NCBI RefSeq assembly: GCF_028331445.1
Contig: NZ_JAQMHX010000001.1
Location: 372,001 to 436,000, forward strand
DNA: 64,000 nucleotides
Source: Candidatus Phyllobacterium onerii
GTDB taxonomy: Bacteria > Pseudomonadota > Alphaproteobacteria > Rhizobiales > Rhizobiaceae
Direction of reading: 5' to 3'
Shown: positions 15,162 through 24,849 of the stretch, in pieces
How the letters are laid out: each line of letters begins with the position of its first letter
Numbering within the stretch: position 1 is the stretch's first letter
Translations under genes and position numbers: made by a program
The notes under the pieces: model-generated
The model's database searches: none
What the model was told of the DNA's origin: nothing
The model's input: the letters and a program-made list of their open reading frames with translations, nothing else

Positions 15162-16415
15162 GTGTTTGTCTCATTCTTTCCCAGGCCAAAGCTCTTTTTC
15201 ATTTCCGCGATACTTTGGGCCTTGGCGGCCATCTTCCTCTGGTATTTTGGTGGCCAGCAGTTTGGCGGCAATTTTGGTCTGCCACCCGCCGCGCCGGGTA
15301 CGCCGGCGATTGTCGGCGTTGCACTCTTTGTGTCGAAGCCATTTCTCTGGTTCTACATTTACTACGCCGCCGCAACGTTGTTGTTCTATGCTTTTTGGGC
15401 GTTCTACAGTCCGCATCCATGGCAAAACTGGTCCGTCCTCGGCTCCGCATTGATCATCTTTGCCACCTATTTTTCCGTTCAGGTCAGCGTTGCTTTCAAC
15501 GCGTGGTACGGGCCGTATTATGATCTCATCCAGGCGGCGCTCGCCAAAACGACCCCCGTCACCGCCGAACAGTTATATCTCGGCCTCGTAGATATCTCGG
15601 GTATTGCGTTCGTGGCGGTCACGATTGGCTCGATAAATGCCTTTTTCATCAGCCACTATATCTTCCGCTGGCGCACGGCTATGAACAATTTCTACATGGA
15701 GCATTGGGAACAGCTTCGGCATATCGAGGGTGCCTCGCAGCGCGTTCAGGAAGATACCATGCGATTTTCCACGACCGTGGAAGGCCTCGGTGTCAGTCTG
15801 GTTCGCTCGGTGATGACATTGATCGCTTTCTTGCCCGTGCTGTTCACGCTTTCCAAGGAAGTAACCGAACTTCCGATCATCGGCGAAATACCCTTTGCGC
15901 TGGTATGGGCCGCGGTAGGCTGGTCCCTGTTCGGGACGGTTTTTCTCGCTGTGGTCGGGTACAGATTGCCAGGGCTGGAGTTCCGCAATCAGCGTGTCGA
16001 GGCGGCATATCGTAAGGAATTGGTATACGGCGAGGACGATGAGAGCAGGGCACAGCCACCGACGATGGCCCAGCTGTTTTCGAATGTCAGGAAAAACTAT
16101 TTCCGTTTGTACTTCAACTATCTGTATTTCAATGTCGCCCGCATCCTCTATCTCCAGGCCGACAACATCTTCTCGCTGCTCGTGCTCATCCCTTCGATCG
16201 CCGCGGGCAAACTTTCGCTGGGGTTGATGACGCAGATATCCAACGTGTTCGACCAGGTGCGCGAGTCGTTCCAGTATCTCGTCAATTCATGGTCAACGAT
16301 CGTCGAATTGCTGTCGATCTACAAACGTCTACGCGCCTTCGAATCGGTGATCTACGACGAACCCTTGCCCGAGATTGACCAGCATTATCTGCGGACACAA
16401 GCCGAAGAAGCTTGA
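15162..16415 (+). CDS. bacA: BacA/SbmA-family peptide transporter
   Basis: This inner-membrane protein has 417 residues. From GTG 15162 it begins [12 protein letters not shown] after the initiator, matching the conserved BacA N-terminus, with GAGGA about 9 bases upstream; an in-frame start at 15108 is unlikely. Membrane segments are spread over 14-32, 65-90, 100-120, 150-175, 220-245, 260-285 and 335-360. The family imports proline-rich and other antimicrobial peptides by proton coupling, and in rhizobia and Brucella it affects very-long-chain fatty acids in lipid A and survival in the host. There is no nucleotide-binding domain, so it is the SbmA/BacA rather than the BclA type. Confidence 0.92.
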   Translation: MFVSFFPRPKLFFISAILWALAAIFLWYFGGQQFGGNFGLPPAAPGTPAIVGVALFVSKPFLWFYIYYAAATLLFYAFWAFYSPHPWQNWSVLGSALIIFATYFSVQVSVAFNAWYGPYYDLIQAALAKTTPVTAEQLYLGLVDISGIAFVAVTIGSINAFFISHYIFRWRTAMNNFYMEHWEQLRHIEGASQRVQEDTMRFSTTVEGLGVSLVRSVMTLIAFLPVLFTLSKEVTELPIIGEIPFALVWAAVGWSLFGTVFLAVVGYRLPGLEFRNQRVEAAYRKELVYGEDDESRAQPPTMAQLFSNVRKNYFRLYFNYLYFNVARILYLQADNIFSLLVLIPSIAAGKLSLGLMTQISNVFDQVRESFQYLVNSWSTIVELLSIYKRLRAFESVIYDEPLPEIDQHYLRTQAEEA

Positions 16416-16434
16416 GAGCCGCGTTAGTGGGCGG

Positions 16435-17472
16435 TCAGATACCGCCGCTCGCGGCAGGTTTCACCAGTTCCGCGCCGGCGACCGGCATTGTTCCGCCAGT
16501 CTCCTTCAAATATTCGCTGTAAGTCGTGCAACGCACGTCCGCTTTGACGCAAACCTCGCTGGTGAAACGCTCCAGCGCACGCCAATAAGCATCGCCATTC
16601 ATCAGCGTAAAATGCAGGCCGATCTGGAACGGAATGCGCTTTCCCTCATACTGGCGCTCAAAGGCGCCCTTGAAGGCGTCGTAGGCGCGGTTCTCGAATT
16701 CGTCGAGGTGATCGGGGCGCTCCACTGCCCCCGAATGGCGCACGAAGAGATTATAGTCCATGGCGATGACGGGCTTGTTCTTCGGCCCCTCGTCGATCGT
16801 CGGCAGTCCGAATTGGTAGAGGCCGCCGGCATGCAGCGGCAGAGCCGGACCGCGCGATACACCGCTGCCGTCGAAGACATAGCCCTTGTCCCTCAACGCT
16901 GAAAGCAGTGCGGGACCTTCCGAAAGATAAGGCGCGCGGAACCCGCGTATTTCCGTATCGACGAAGTGCTTCCAGCCTGCTGGCTCCGGGTCGCTGCCAT
17001 ATTTGCTCCAGGCATCGCCGAGCACCTGTTTGTATGTCGTCAATTCATGTTCCCAGTCCGCCTTCGACCAGGTCTTGCCGTCGAAATGCCCGCAGGCATG
17101 GCTGGCGATCTCATTGCCTTCATTGCGAGCCCGCCAGATATTGTCGAGGCGCTGGGCAATATCCTCCTTCGAGGTGGCAAAGCCGATGTTGGAGCGTCCC
17201 GCCGGTTCATTCGGCGCCTGGTAGGATTTGCGGTCGTCGCGATCGATCAAAAATACGCAGGAGAGGAAATAGGTGAATTTGGCGTTTGAACGTTGTGCCA
17301 ATGCCCGGCTGCGGTCCCAAAGTTCGTTGCTGCCGGAATTATCAAACGAGATCAGCACGTATTGCGGCTTGGCGCCAATCGAACCGCGCAGCTCCACCCC
17401 GCTTGTTGCCAGGGCAGGCACAGATAATGAGAACGCGAGGGACGCGGCGAGAACGGTACAGATCGAACGCAT
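16435..17472 (-). CDS. Exported NodB-like polysaccharide deacetylase
   Basis: The 345-residue protein starts with a signal peptide (MRSICTVLAASLAFSLSVPA, cleavage near ALA-TS). The NodB fold is recognisable: a first motif YVLISFDNSGS at about 38-48, the metal motif HACGHFDG with both histidines at about 125-132, and RGFRAPYLSEG later. In canonical enzymes the first motif is TFDDG; here the second Asp is Asn, so one metal ligand appears changed. Family members remove acetyl groups from chitin-, peptidoglycan- or polysaccharide-type polymers in the periplasm. It converges on bacA with a 19-bp gap. Confidence 0.82.
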   Translation of the reverse strand: MRSICTVLAASLAFSLSVPALATSGVELRGSIGAKPQYVLISFDNSGSNELWDRSRALAQRSNAKFTYFLSCVFLIDRDDRKSYQAPNEPAGRSNIGFATSKEDIAQRLDNIWRARNEGNEIASHACGHFDGKTWSKADWEHELTTYKQVLGDAWSKYGSDPEPAGWKHFVDTEIRGFRAPYLSEGPALLSALRDKGYVFDGSGVSRGPALPLHAGGLYQFGLPTIDEGPKNKPVIAMDYNLFVRHSGAVERPDHLDEFENRAYDAFKGAFERQYEGKRIPFQIGLHFTLMNGDAYWRALERFTSEVCVKADVRCTTYSEYLKETGGTMPVAGAELVKPAASGGI

Positions 17473-17621
17473 GATGCGGGATACGCGGCTCCGGGGGAGG
17501 GATGTTTGTGGCTACAGGTGAAATGTGGCGATGATCGGACGCGGCGATCCACCGCAAGCGATACACCTTCTAACCCGTGCCGCATGGGTCTATCTTCCCG
17601 CCAGCATTGAGGGAGGCGGTC

Positions 17622-18203
17622 ATGCTGATACTGATTCTTGGGATCATCGTTTTTCTTGGAATTCATTCGGTACGCATCGTTGCGCCGGAATGGCGTCTCG
17701 CCAGGATGGAGCAGTGGGGCGAGAACACGTGGAAAGGCCTTTACTCGGTCATTTCGCTCGTCGGTTTCGTGCTTCTCGTATGGGGCTATGGCTTGGCCCG
17801 GCCCGACGCTCCGGTGCTCTACGAGCCACCAGTCTGGATGAAGCACATCACCGCGCTGCTGATGCTGTTCGCCTTCATTTTCCTCGGTATATTCATCGCA
17901 AAAGCCGGCCGCATGAAACCCGCGCTGAAACATCCGATGCTGATCGCCATCAAGACCTGGGCGCTGGCACACCTCCTCGCCAATGGCGATCTTGCGTCGC
18001 TCATCCTGTTTCTGTCGTTCCTGGCCTGGGCCGTCGTCGATCGCATCGCCATCAAACGGCAGGAGCGGGCAGGGCTTGCGGCGCCCTATATCGTTCCCGG
18101 CCCGGTCTCCAACGATGTGATCGGCATTGTCATCGGCCTCGTGCTCTACGTGCTCTTCGTATGGAAATTGCATGCGCTTTTGATTGGCGTTCAGCCGATG
18201 TGA
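17622..18203 (+). CDS. nnrU: NnrU-family integral membrane protein
   Basis: The protein has 193 residues with about five to six membrane segments. I start at ATG 17622 because GGGAGGCGGTC precedes it and the protein then begins directly with a hydrophobic helix (MLILILGIIVFLGIHSVRIV). Conserved family features are WGENTWKGLYSVISLVGFVL, the ARPDAPVLYEPP segment and GDLASLILFLSFLAW. NnrU proteins were first linked to nitrite/nitric oxide reduction in rhizobia, but many members lie, as here, with no denitrification genes near them, so the function is uncertain. Confidence 0.85.
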   Translation: MLILILGIIVFLGIHSVRIVAPEWRLARMEQWGENTWKGLYSVISLVGFVLLVWGYGLARPDAPVLYEPPVWMKHITALLMLFAFIFLGIFIAKAGRMKPALKHPMLIAIKTWALAHLLANGDLASLILFLSFLAWAVVDRIAIKRQERAGLAAPYIVPGPVSNDVIGIVIGLVLYVLFVWKLHALLIGVQPM

Positions 18204-18346
18204 ACTGATATAGGGGCTATTTTCAACTTAGCCCTTACATCGCGTCACTTTTCCGACTAAAAGCCCCTGAACTCCATGCGCGGACGGCGAGAGCCGCACC
18301 GCGTTTTATCAATTGATCCGGTGGCACAAGGCTACCCAGAGGCACC

Positions 18347-19027
18347 ATGACTGACGACGGCTTTTTCCGTGAGGTAAATGAAGAACTGCGCTCCGACAAG
18401 GTGAAGGCATTCTGGAAGCGCTATGGCTCGCTCCTGATTGGCGCGGTTGTGGCTCTTGTTGTCGGCACTGGCGTCTTTGCCTTCTACGAGTACTGGACGG
18501 AAAAGCAGGCTTCGCAGTCCGGCGATCAGTTTCTCGCCGCACTCAACCTTGTCCGCGACGGCAAGAACGACGAAGCGCTGAAGACCCTCGACCAGCTCGA
18601 AAAGGATGGTTACGGCGCCTATCCGGTGTTGGCGCGCATGCGTGCGGCCGGTGTCATCGCCCAGAAAGGCGATCTTGCCGGTGCGGTCGTCGCCTTCGAC
18701 AAGGTCTCCGCCGATACATCCATTCCGCAGGCCATCCGCGATCTCGCCAAGCTCCGCGCCGCCTTCATCCTCGTCGATACCGGCTCCTATGATGACGTGG
18801 CGTCCCGCGCCGAGCCCCTTTCATCCGAAAGCAATCCCATGCGCCACTCCGCCCGCGAAGCGCTTGGTCTTGCCGCCTGGAAGGCCGGCCGCGGTGCAGA
18901 TGCGACCAAGCTGTTCCAGCAGATTTCCGATGATCAGGCTGCACCTGCCAATGTGCGCCAGTTTGCCGATACCATGCTTGATCTGTTGAAGAGCACCGGC
19001 GCCACACCTGCCGCTGCCGCCGGCTGA
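18347..19027 (+). CDS. YfgM-like tetratricopeptide membrane protein
   Basis: The protein has 226 residues: a short cytoplasmic N-terminus rich in charge ([19 protein letters not shown]), one membrane helix (about 27-50, [20 protein letters not shown]) and a TPR-type helical domain facing the periplasm. YfgM in enterobacteria associates with the SecYEG/PpiD chaperone network. The gene lies just upstream of der, as in many Proteobacteria, separated by 14 bp, which suggests one transcript. The Ala-rich C-terminus is typical. Confidence 0.83.
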   Translation: MTDDGFFREVNEELRSDKVKAFWKRYGSLLIGAVVALVVGTGVFAFYEYWTEKQASQSGDQFLAALNLVRDGKNDEALKTLDQLEKDGYGAYPVLARMRAAGVIAQKGDLAGAVVAFDKVSADTSIPQAIRDLAKLRAAFILVDTGSYDDVASRAEPLSSESNPMRHSAREALGLAAWKAGRGADATKLFQQISDDQAAPANVRQFADTMLDLLKSTGATPAAAAG

Positions 19028-19041
19028 AGAACAGGAATTCA

Positions 19042-20511
19042 ATGAGCTTTACCGTCGCAATAATCGGCCGTCCGAATGTCGGTAAGTCCACGCTGTTCAA
19101 CCGGCTCGTCGGCCGCAAGATCGCGCTTGTCGACGACCTGCCCGGCGTCACCCGCGATCGCCGCGTCCATGGCGCCAAGCTTTATGATCTGAAGTTCGAT
19201 GTCATCGATACGGCAGGCCTCGAAGAGGTCGACAGCGAATCGCTCGAAGGCCGTATGCGCGCTCAGACCGAACTTGCCATCGGCGAAGCTGACCTCGTCT
19301 TCTTCCTTGTCGATGCCAAGGCCGGCATCACTCCGACCGACGTGACCTTCGCCGATCTCGTGCGGCGTGCAGGCAAGAAGGTTATTCTGGTCGCCAACAA
19401 GGCGGAGGCGCGCGGCGCTGAATCCGGCATGTACGATTCCTATGCGCTCGGTCTCGGCGAGCCGACGCCGATTTCGGCCGAACACGGCCAGGGTTTCCCG
19501 GACTTGCGCGATGCCATTGTCGAAATCATGGGCGAAGAGCGTGTCTTCCCCGATGAGCACAAAAAGGATGATGCAGGCGATAGCATCGCCGTTACCATCC
19601 CTGCGGTTCCGCGCTCGCTCGATGAACTGATCGGCGATGATATCGATGATCCCGACGCCGACGATATCCCGGCCTATGATGCGTCGAAGCCGCTGCGCAT
19701 CGCGATTGTCGGCCGCCCCAACGCCGGCAAGTCCACTCTCGTCAATACCATGCTTGGCGAAGACCGGCTGCTCACCGGTCCCGAAGCCGGTATCACCCGC
19801 GATTCCATTTCCGTCGATTGGGAGTGGAACGGCCGCAAGATCAAGCTTTTCGACACCGCTGGCCTACGCCGCAAGTCGCGGGTTCAGGGCAAGCTCGAAA
19901 AGCTTTCCGTCGGCGACGCGCTGCGTGCCATCCGCTTTGCCGAAGTCGTCATCATCGTGCTCGACGCGACGATCCCCTTCGAGAAGCAGGATCTGCAGAT
20001 TGCCGATCTGATCATCCGCGAAGGTCGGGCGCCGGTCATCGCGTTCAACAAATGGGATCTCGTCGAAAACCGCCAGATGGTCCTCGCTGACCTGCGCGAA
20101 AAGACCGAGCGCCTCCTGCCACAGATTCGGGGCATCCGCGCCGTGCCGATCTCGGGTGAGCGCAACCAAGGCATCGACAAGCTGATGGCTGCTGTTGCCT
20201 CGACGGACGAGATCTGGAACCGCCGCATCTCGACCGGCCGCCTCAATCGTTGGCTGGAAGGCGTCCTTGCGCATCATCCGCCACCCGCTGTCGCCGGCCG
20301 GCGCCTCAAGATCAAGTACATCACGCAGGTGAAGACACGCCCGCCGGGCTTCGTCATTTCCTGCTCGCGTCCCGATGCGTTCCCGACATCCTATGTGCGC
20401 TATCTCGCCAACGGGATTCGCGAGACGTTCGATATTCAGGGTGTTCCTATTCGTCTTGTGCTCCGCACCTCGGACAATCCCTTCGCCGGACGGGCAAAGA
20501 AGAAGCGGTAG
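19042..20511 (+). CDS. der: Ribosome assembly GTPase Der (EngA)
   Basis: This 489-residue protein has two tandem GTPase domains: G1 motifs GRPNVGKS at 8-15 and GRPNAGKS at 224-231, DTAGL switch sequences in both, and NKxD motifs (NKAEA, changed, in the first; NKWD in the second). The C-terminal KH-like domain is present ([20 protein letters not shown]). Der is essential for maturation of the 50S subunit. The linker between the G domains is acidic ([10 protein letters not shown]), as usual. The full length matches alphaproteobacterial Der. It follows the YfgM-like gene closely. Confidence 0.96.
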   Translation: MSFTVAIIGRPNVGKSTLFNRLVGRKIALVDDLPGVTRDRRVHGAKLYDLKFDVIDTAGLEEVDSESLEGRMRAQTELAIGEADLVFFLVDAKAGITPTDVTFADLVRRAGKKVILVANKAEARGAESGMYDSYALGLGEPTPISAEHGQGFPDLRDAIVEIMGEERVFPDEHKKDDAGDSIAVTIPAVPRSLDELIGDDIDDPDADDIPAYDASKPLRIAIVGRPNAGKSTLVNTMLGEDRLLTGPEAGITRDSISVDWEWNGRKIKLFDTAGLRRKSRVQGKLEKLSVGDALRAIRFAEVVIIVLDATIPFEKQDLQIADLIIREGRAPVIAFNKWDLVENRQMVLADLREKTERLLPQIRGIRAVPISGERNQGIDKLMAAVASTDEIWNRRISTGRLNRWLEGVLAHHPPPAVAGRRLKIKYITQVKTRPPGFVISCSRPDAFPTSYVRYLANGIRETFDIQGVPIRLVLRTSDNPFAGRAKKKR

Positions 20512-20615
20512 GGGGAGGATTTTCACTACCGTTCTCCGCACTCCGTTAACCCTCCATCAAGGTTAATGCTTCATTTTTACGACCAGAATTGTTCGGTTGT
20601 GAGTGGGGTATCGGC

Positions 20616-21803
20616 GTGCGTTTCTCTGGATTGTTGCGGGCGTGTTCCCAGCTGAGTAACCGGACAGATCGGAATATCATTGGCCCACTGGTCATCGGAG
20701 CGGCGATTTACTTGCTCTCCCCAACCGTCACCGCCTACCAGGACATGGCGAGCATGCTGTCCGGTTCTGAGTCCGGGCAAGGCCGCTGGACTTCCTATCT
20801 GGAAAAATCTCCGGCCGGCTCCATCCAGAAGGCCAACATGTCCTTCGTTGACGAAAAAGCGATCACGTCCAGCATACCCGCGAGTGGTATCAATGCTCCC
20901 GGCATTGGCCCGATCGTCATCAACGGCTCGCAGAAAGCACCCGGCGCGACACCGGATGAAGATCGTATCAATCGCGCTGAAAAGCAGGGCCGCATCGTCA
21001 CAATCTCCAAAAAAGCACCGCCCAAGGCGTTCAGCGCCGGTTCTATCCTGCAGCGCCAAAGCATGCTGATTCGCCCGAGCCATGGCGTTGAGGTCGAGAT
21101 GGCCTTTGCCAAGCCGAAGATTGCCGGCAAGGAATTCGAGATCGCGCTCGCATTCCACAACCGCGCCCCCGACAAGCCTGAACCGGATCTGCCGCCGATG
21201 CTGGCAAACCTCGTCAACAACAATCAGCCGGACGTTCTGGCACTCGGTTATGCCCCTGCAGCTCCGGATTATTCCAAGACATCTCCGTTCGACACGATCT
21301 TGAATGAGCCGAAACTCCCGGGCCGCTTTATTCCGCAGCTCGGCGCCGGCGACCATGACTGGCTTGCGACGCCCTTGCCCCCCGTCGTATTCACCAAGGA
21401 AGAACAGAAATGCCTGGCAACCGCCATTTATTTTGAAGCGAGAAGTGAAAGCGTCAAAGGCCAGGCTGCCGTCGCACAGGTCATTCTCAATCGCGTCCGC
21501 AACCCGGCCTATCCAAAAACCATCTGCAAGGTCGTCTACCAGAACGATGACTGGATCAACCGCTGCCAGTTTTCCTTTGCTTGCGAAGGACGTAAACTGA
21601 ATGTAACGGAGCCCAAGCAGTGGAAAGTGGCGCAGGAAGTCGCCATGGCCGTCACATCGGGGCGGATTTTCCTGCCCGAGATTGGCTCGGCCACGCACTA
21701 TCACGCGGTCTACGTCCGGGCGATGTGGGCCCACACGATGAAGCGCATCGACAGGATCGGCCAGCACATCTTTTATCGCACCTACGGTGGCGGCTGGATT
21801 TGA
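20616..21803 (+). CDS. SleB-type cell wall hydrolase (Hydrolase_2 domain)
   Basis: From GTG 20616 the protein has 395 residues; an upstream in-frame start at 20589 is possible but lacks a good context. A hydrophobic segment (about 24-42, IIGPLVIGAAIYLLSPTVTA) anchors it or acts as signal. The C-terminal 130 residues form the Hydrolase_2/SleB domain: ATAIYFEARSESVKGQAAVA with the catalytic Glu, then ILNRVRNPAYPKTICKVVYQ, FSFACEG and a final HYHAVYVRAMWAHTMKRI. Related proteins are lytic transglycosylases acting on peptidoglycan. The middle is low complexity. No operon partner is apparent. Confidence 0.83.
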   Translation: MRFSGLLRACSQLSNRTDRNIIGPLVIGAAIYLLSPTVTAYQDMASMLSGSESGQGRWTSYLEKSPAGSIQKANMSFVDEKAITSSIPASGINAPGIGPIVINGSQKAPGATPDEDRINRAEKQGRIVTISKKAPPKAFSAGSILQRQSMLIRPSHGVEVEMAFAKPKIAGKEFEIALAFHNRAPDKPEPDLPPMLANLVNNNQPDVLALGYAPAAPDYSKTSPFDTILNEPKLPGRFIPQLGAGDHDWLATPLPPVVFTKEEQKCLATAIYFEARSESVKGQAAVAQVILNRVRNPAYPKTICKVVYQNDDWINRCQFSFACEGRKLNVTEPKQWKVAQEVAMAVTSGRIFLPEIGSATHYHAVYVRAMWAHTMKRIDRIGQHIFYRTYGGGWI

Positions 21804-21986
21804 TCCTCGGGCGCTTGGAAACAACGCGAAAGCTGCTATATTCGTTCTGGAGTGGGGAACGAGCTTTCGCCCGTCCCCCGTTCCTCATGTGAAGAATTGG
21901 ACCTGGAACACGACTTGCCAGCCTGTCCGGGTCCTCTTCAACATAAGGGTGACGCTAAACGGAAATTTCCGCATAGTGCACCTCCA

Positions 21987-22078
21987 GATTTGAGGGCAGG
22001 GCCATTGCCCAAAGGTCGAAGCGGCCATCCCTCCGATGCATCTGCTGGCTCGGTGCTTTCTGCTTTAGCCCTCAAATC
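21987..22078. repeat. Inverted repeat in the gap before the F0 operon
   Basis: GATTTGAGGGC (21987-21997) pairs exactly with GCCCTCAAATC (22068-22078), enclosing about 70 bases that contain further short stems (GGGC/GCCC). It lies in the 611-bp non-coding gap 21804-22414. Apart from this and the promoter at 22335, I see nothing recognisable there. Confidence 0.5.
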
Positions 22079-22334
22079 GCATGATGCTGTCCGCTTTCAT
22101 TTACGGTTGGAACGATGCGACCCGCAAGAAACGCAGGGTTGAACCATGCTGCGCGACATCTGGAATTGTCGTGTCTCACCACTCGATTGGGCTCCGTTCA
22201 AGCGCCCCACATCTGCACGATCCGCAGGGATTCGACCGCAAAACTTCGATCAAGAGGTGAGACATATAGTCATATTTGGCTAACATATTGAATTTCACCA
22301 CGAAAATTACCCTTGAGAGTCTCGGGTATGCGCC

Positions 22335-22363
22335 TTGACTAGCGTGGACCGTAACAATATGTT
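22335..22363 (+). promoter_or_regulatory. Sigma-70-type promoter candidate for the F0 ATP synthase operon
   Basis: TTGACT (22335-22340) and TATGTT (22358-22363) are separated by 17 bases, close to the housekeeping consensus, and lie about 50 bp upstream of the first gene of the operon. Confidence 0.5.
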
Positions 22364-22414
22364 GCGCGCGACTTCGAAGCGGGGGTGAAGCCTCGCATTC
22401 AGCGTGTAAAGGAC

Positions 22415-22831
22415 ATGCCATTGGCCACGGGTAAGGATCCCGATAAGTCAGGTTCTGTCGGTAGCACGCCGGGTGCAGGGAAGATGCTGACTTCGGAGGA
22501 ACTGGAGAGCCGTCGCCGTGCTCTGGGGGCAAGACTTGCTTCTAGAGGTGCAGCGCGAAAGTCCGGTTCAGACGACAAGGGGACGGAAACCGCCTCCGGT
22601 GTCGCGCAGGCCATGAAGCTGTCGAGCGAGTTTATCGCCGGCGTTCTGGTTGGTGCGGGGTTGGGCTGGTTAGCTGACCGATTTTTGGGTACTTCACCTT
22701 GGGGGCTTATCATTCTGCTCCTCCTTGGTTTTTGTGCTGGAACGCTGAATATCCTGCGCTCTGCGGGACGTGTGGCGGAAAACAGTGGTCTGCAGTCCAT
22801 CAAGGACGCCGAGCGCGACAAACCGGAATAG
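22415..22831 (+). CDS. atpI: ATP synthase accessory protein AtpI (AtpI/AtpZ family)
   Basis: The protein has about 138 residues. A charged N-terminal half (SEELESRRRALGARLASRG) precedes two membrane helices (about 76-95 and 100-121: FIAGVLVGAGLGWLADRFLG and PWGLIILLLLGFCAGTLNIL). This fits AtpI, which helps assemble the c-ring or, with AtpZ, imports magnesium or calcium. The start is uncertain: AAAGGA at 22408-22413 fits TTG 22421 better by spacing than ATG 22415, and GTG 22385 is further upstream. It heads the F0 operon, 49 bp before atpB. Confidence 0.85.
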   Translation: MPLATGKDPDKSGSVGSTPGAGKMLTSEELESRRRALGARLASRGAARKSGSDDKGTETASGVAQAMKLSSEFIAGVLVGAGLGWLADRFLGTSPWGLIILLLLGFCAGTLNILRSAGRVAENSGLQSIKDAERDKPE

Positions 22832-22880
22832 CCTTGCGGGCTGATGCTTGCGGGAATGATGCGAGAGAGACGAGGTTACA

Positions 22881-23633
22881 GTGTCCAACGATCCGATTCA
22901 TCAATTCCATATCACCAAGTGGATTCCCATTGATCTGGGTGGAATTGATCTATCCTTCACCAATTCGTCTGCCTTCATGGTTGCAACGGTTGGCGTTGCA
23001 TCGGCATTTCTCTATCTGACCTCCTCCAATCGCGGTCTCATTCCAACCCGCCTGCAATCCATTTCGGAAATGGCCTATGAGTTCGTCGCCTCGACCTTGC
23101 GCGAATCGGCAGGCAACGCCGGAATGAAGTTCTTCCCGTTCGTTTTCTCGCTGTTCATGTTCGTGCTCGTTGCCAATATGCTCGGCATGTTTCCTTATTT
23201 CTTCACAGTCACCAGCCAGATCATCGTCACCTTTGCGCTTGCTCTTCTGGTGATTGGCACCGTGCTTGCCTATGGTTTTGCCAAGCATGGCTTCAAGTTT
23301 CTCGGCGTGTTCATTCCATCCGGCGTACCCGCGCCGCTGCTTTTGCTGGTGGTGCCGATCGAGATCATCTCGTTCCTTTCCCGTCCGATCAGCCTTTCGG
23401 TTCGTCTTTTCGCCAACATGCTTGCTGGCCACATCACGTTGAAAGTGTTTGCTGGTTTCGTCGCTTCCTTGAGCGCTCTCGGTGCGCTCGGTATAGGCGG
23501 AGCCGTGCTGCCGCTTGCGATGACAGTGGCGCTGACCGGTCTCGAATTTTTGGTGGCTTTCCTTCAGGCCTACGTCTTCACCGTGCTGACCTGCATGTAT
23601 CTGAACGACGCAGTCCATCCCGGCGGTCACTAA
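22881..23633 (+). CDS. atpB: F0F1 ATP synthase subunit a
   Basis: This 250-residue inner-membrane protein starts at GTG 22881 behind a GAGG ribosome site. The essential half-channel arginine is Arg175 in [20 protein letters not shown], and the final helices ([20 protein letters not shown]) carry the conserved Glu and Gln. Subunit a forms the proton path next to the c-ring. Length and sequence agree with alphaproteobacterial AtpB. The F1 genes are not in this window, as is normal for this class, where F0 and F1 form separate operons. Confidence 0.97.
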   Translation: MSNDPIHQFHITKWIPIDLGGIDLSFTNSSAFMVATVGVASAFLYLTSSNRGLIPTRLQSISEMAYEFVASTLRESAGNAGMKFFPFVFSLFMFVLVANMLGMFPYFFTVTSQIIVTFALALLVIGTVLAYGFAKHGFKFLGVFIPSGVPAPLLLLVVPIEIISFLSRPISLSVRLFANMLAGHITLKVFAGFVASLSALGALGIGGAVLPLAMTVALTGLEFLVAFLQAYVFTVLTCMYLNDAVHPGGH

Positions 23634-23704
23634 AAAAGACTTCACCGGCGGAGTTCCGCCAAACGCAATCTATCAATGATGAATCGATCTAAAAGGAGTT
23701 TAAT

Positions 23705-23932
23705 ATGGATCCGGTAGCAGCAAAGTACATCGGTGCAGGTCTTGCTTGTTTTGGTATGGCCGGAACGGCCCTCGGCCTCGGCAATATTTTCGGCAGCTAT
23801 CTCTCCGGTGCGTTGCGCAACCCTTCAGCAGCTGATGGCCAGTTCGGCCGTCTGGTATTCGGCTTCGCCGTTACCGAAGCTTTGGGCATCTTCTCGCTGC
23901 TCATCGCTCTTCTGCTTCTCTTCGCTGTTTAA
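23705..23932 (+). CDS. atpE: F0F1 ATP synthase subunit c
   Basis: The 75-residue hairpin protein has two helices around the polar loop [10 protein letters not shown], which contacts F1. The proton-carrying carboxylate is Glu58 ([11 protein letters not shown]) rather than the Asp of E. coli, as usual in alphaproteobacteria. A strong ribosome site (AAAGGAG) precedes ATG 23705, in line with the high c-subunit stoichiometry. It is followed by a pair of palindromic elements inserted before atpG. Confidence 0.97.
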   Translation: MDPVAAKYIGAGLACFGMAGTALGLGNIFGSYLSGALRNPSAADGQFGRLVFGFAVTEALGIFSLLIALLLLFAV

Positions 23933-23950
23933 TCTGAACGGCGCTTGATA

Positions 23951-24116
23951 CTAGTGGAGCGGATTTGACATTCGCATCCCGCGTGACATCGGTCTCTCAG
24001 GCGAATGTCAAATCCAAAGCTCCACTAGCAAGTTGAATTTGCTAGTGGTCTTTCGATTCTAACATTTGTGAGTGATTGGTATAGGCGGAATGCAAATGTT
24101 AGAATCGGACCACTAG
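23951..24116. repeat. Paired palindromic elements (CTAGTGG...CCACTAG) between atpE and atpG
   Basis: Two hairpins lie side by side: 23951-24028 (CTAGTGGAGCGGATTTGACA at the left, TGTCAAATCCAAAGCTCCAC before the final TAG at the right) and 24042-24116 (CTAGTGGTCTTTCGATTCTA at the left, TAGAATCGGACCACTAG at the right). A 13-bp linker starting CAAGTT joins them. A second pair with the same plan occurs at 32373-32544. The insertion splits the F0 operon with a 267-bp gap. Confidence 0.85.
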
Positions 24117-24199
24117 CTGCGCTTTGCGTGGCCAGTTTCTTATCTGCAGCAAACCATGTTTGCTGATTTGGGAAACGCCCGACTTCAAGGGGATTATAT

Positions 24200-24838
24200 A
24201 TGTTTGTGTCTTCGGCGAACGCCGCATCCACAACGGAAACAGTCGCTCAGACCGACACGCATGGTACACCGGAACCGGCTGTACCGGGCGCGACGCCTGA
24301 CGCCCACGCAGCAGAGACGCACACTGAAACCGGTGTGCCGCATCAGCAAGGTGTTTTCCCGCCCTTCGACTCCAGCCATTTTGCATCGCAGATTCTCTGG
24401 CTGGCGGTAACATTTGCCGCATTTTACCTGTTCCTGTCCCGGGTGGTTCTGCCACGCATCGGCGGTATCATCGAAACCCGTCGTGATCGCATCGCGACCG
24501 ATCTCGATCAGGCTGCTCGTATGAAGCAGGACTCGGATGACGCCTTTGCTGCCTACGAGCAGGAACTGGCCGACGCCAAGAAGAAGGCCGGTGGCATTGC
24601 TCAGACCGCCCGCGATGAAGCCAAGGCAAAAGCCGACGCCGAACAGGCGGACATTTCGGCTGCTCTCGAGAAAAAATTGAGCGACGCCGAAGCCAGCATT
24701 GCCGCCATCAAGGACAAGGCGATGAAGGAAGTCGGTACGATTGCGGAAGATACTGCAAGCGAGATCGTCAAGAAGATCCTCGGCGGTAGCATCGACAAGG
24801 CAAGCATATCCGCCGCGGTCAAAGCTGTTCGGGGCTGA
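24200..24838 (+). CDS. atpG: F0F1 ATP synthase subunit b' (second b-type stator subunit)
   Basis: The 212-residue protein has a Thr/His-rich N-terminal extension (residues 1-55), one membrane helix at about 63-85 ([20 protein letters not shown]) and a long charged helical stalk from 90 to 200 (LGGIIE-like [20 protein letters not shown]). The b/b' pair forms the peripheral stator in alphaproteobacteria and chloroplasts. The gene is separated from atpE by the paired palindromes and lies 11 bp upstream of atpF. Alternative symbols in the literature are atpF2 or atpX. Confidence 0.92.
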   Translation: MFVSSANAASTTETVAQTDTHGTPEPAVPGATPDAHAAETHTETGVPHQQGVFPPFDSSHFASQILWLAVTFAAFYLFLSRVVLPRIGGIIETRRDRIATDLDQAARMKQDSDDAFAAYEQELADAKKKAGGIAQTARDEAKAKADAEQADISAALEKKLSDAEASIAAIKDKAMKEVGTIAEDTASEIVKKILGGSIDKASISAAVKAVRG

Positions 24839-24849
24839 GGAGAACCACA

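Noticed and set aside
20577-21824. Long antisense frame (415 codons) within the SleB-type hydrolase gene
   Set aside because: The plus strand has a clear catalytic domain; the antisense protein resembles nothing.
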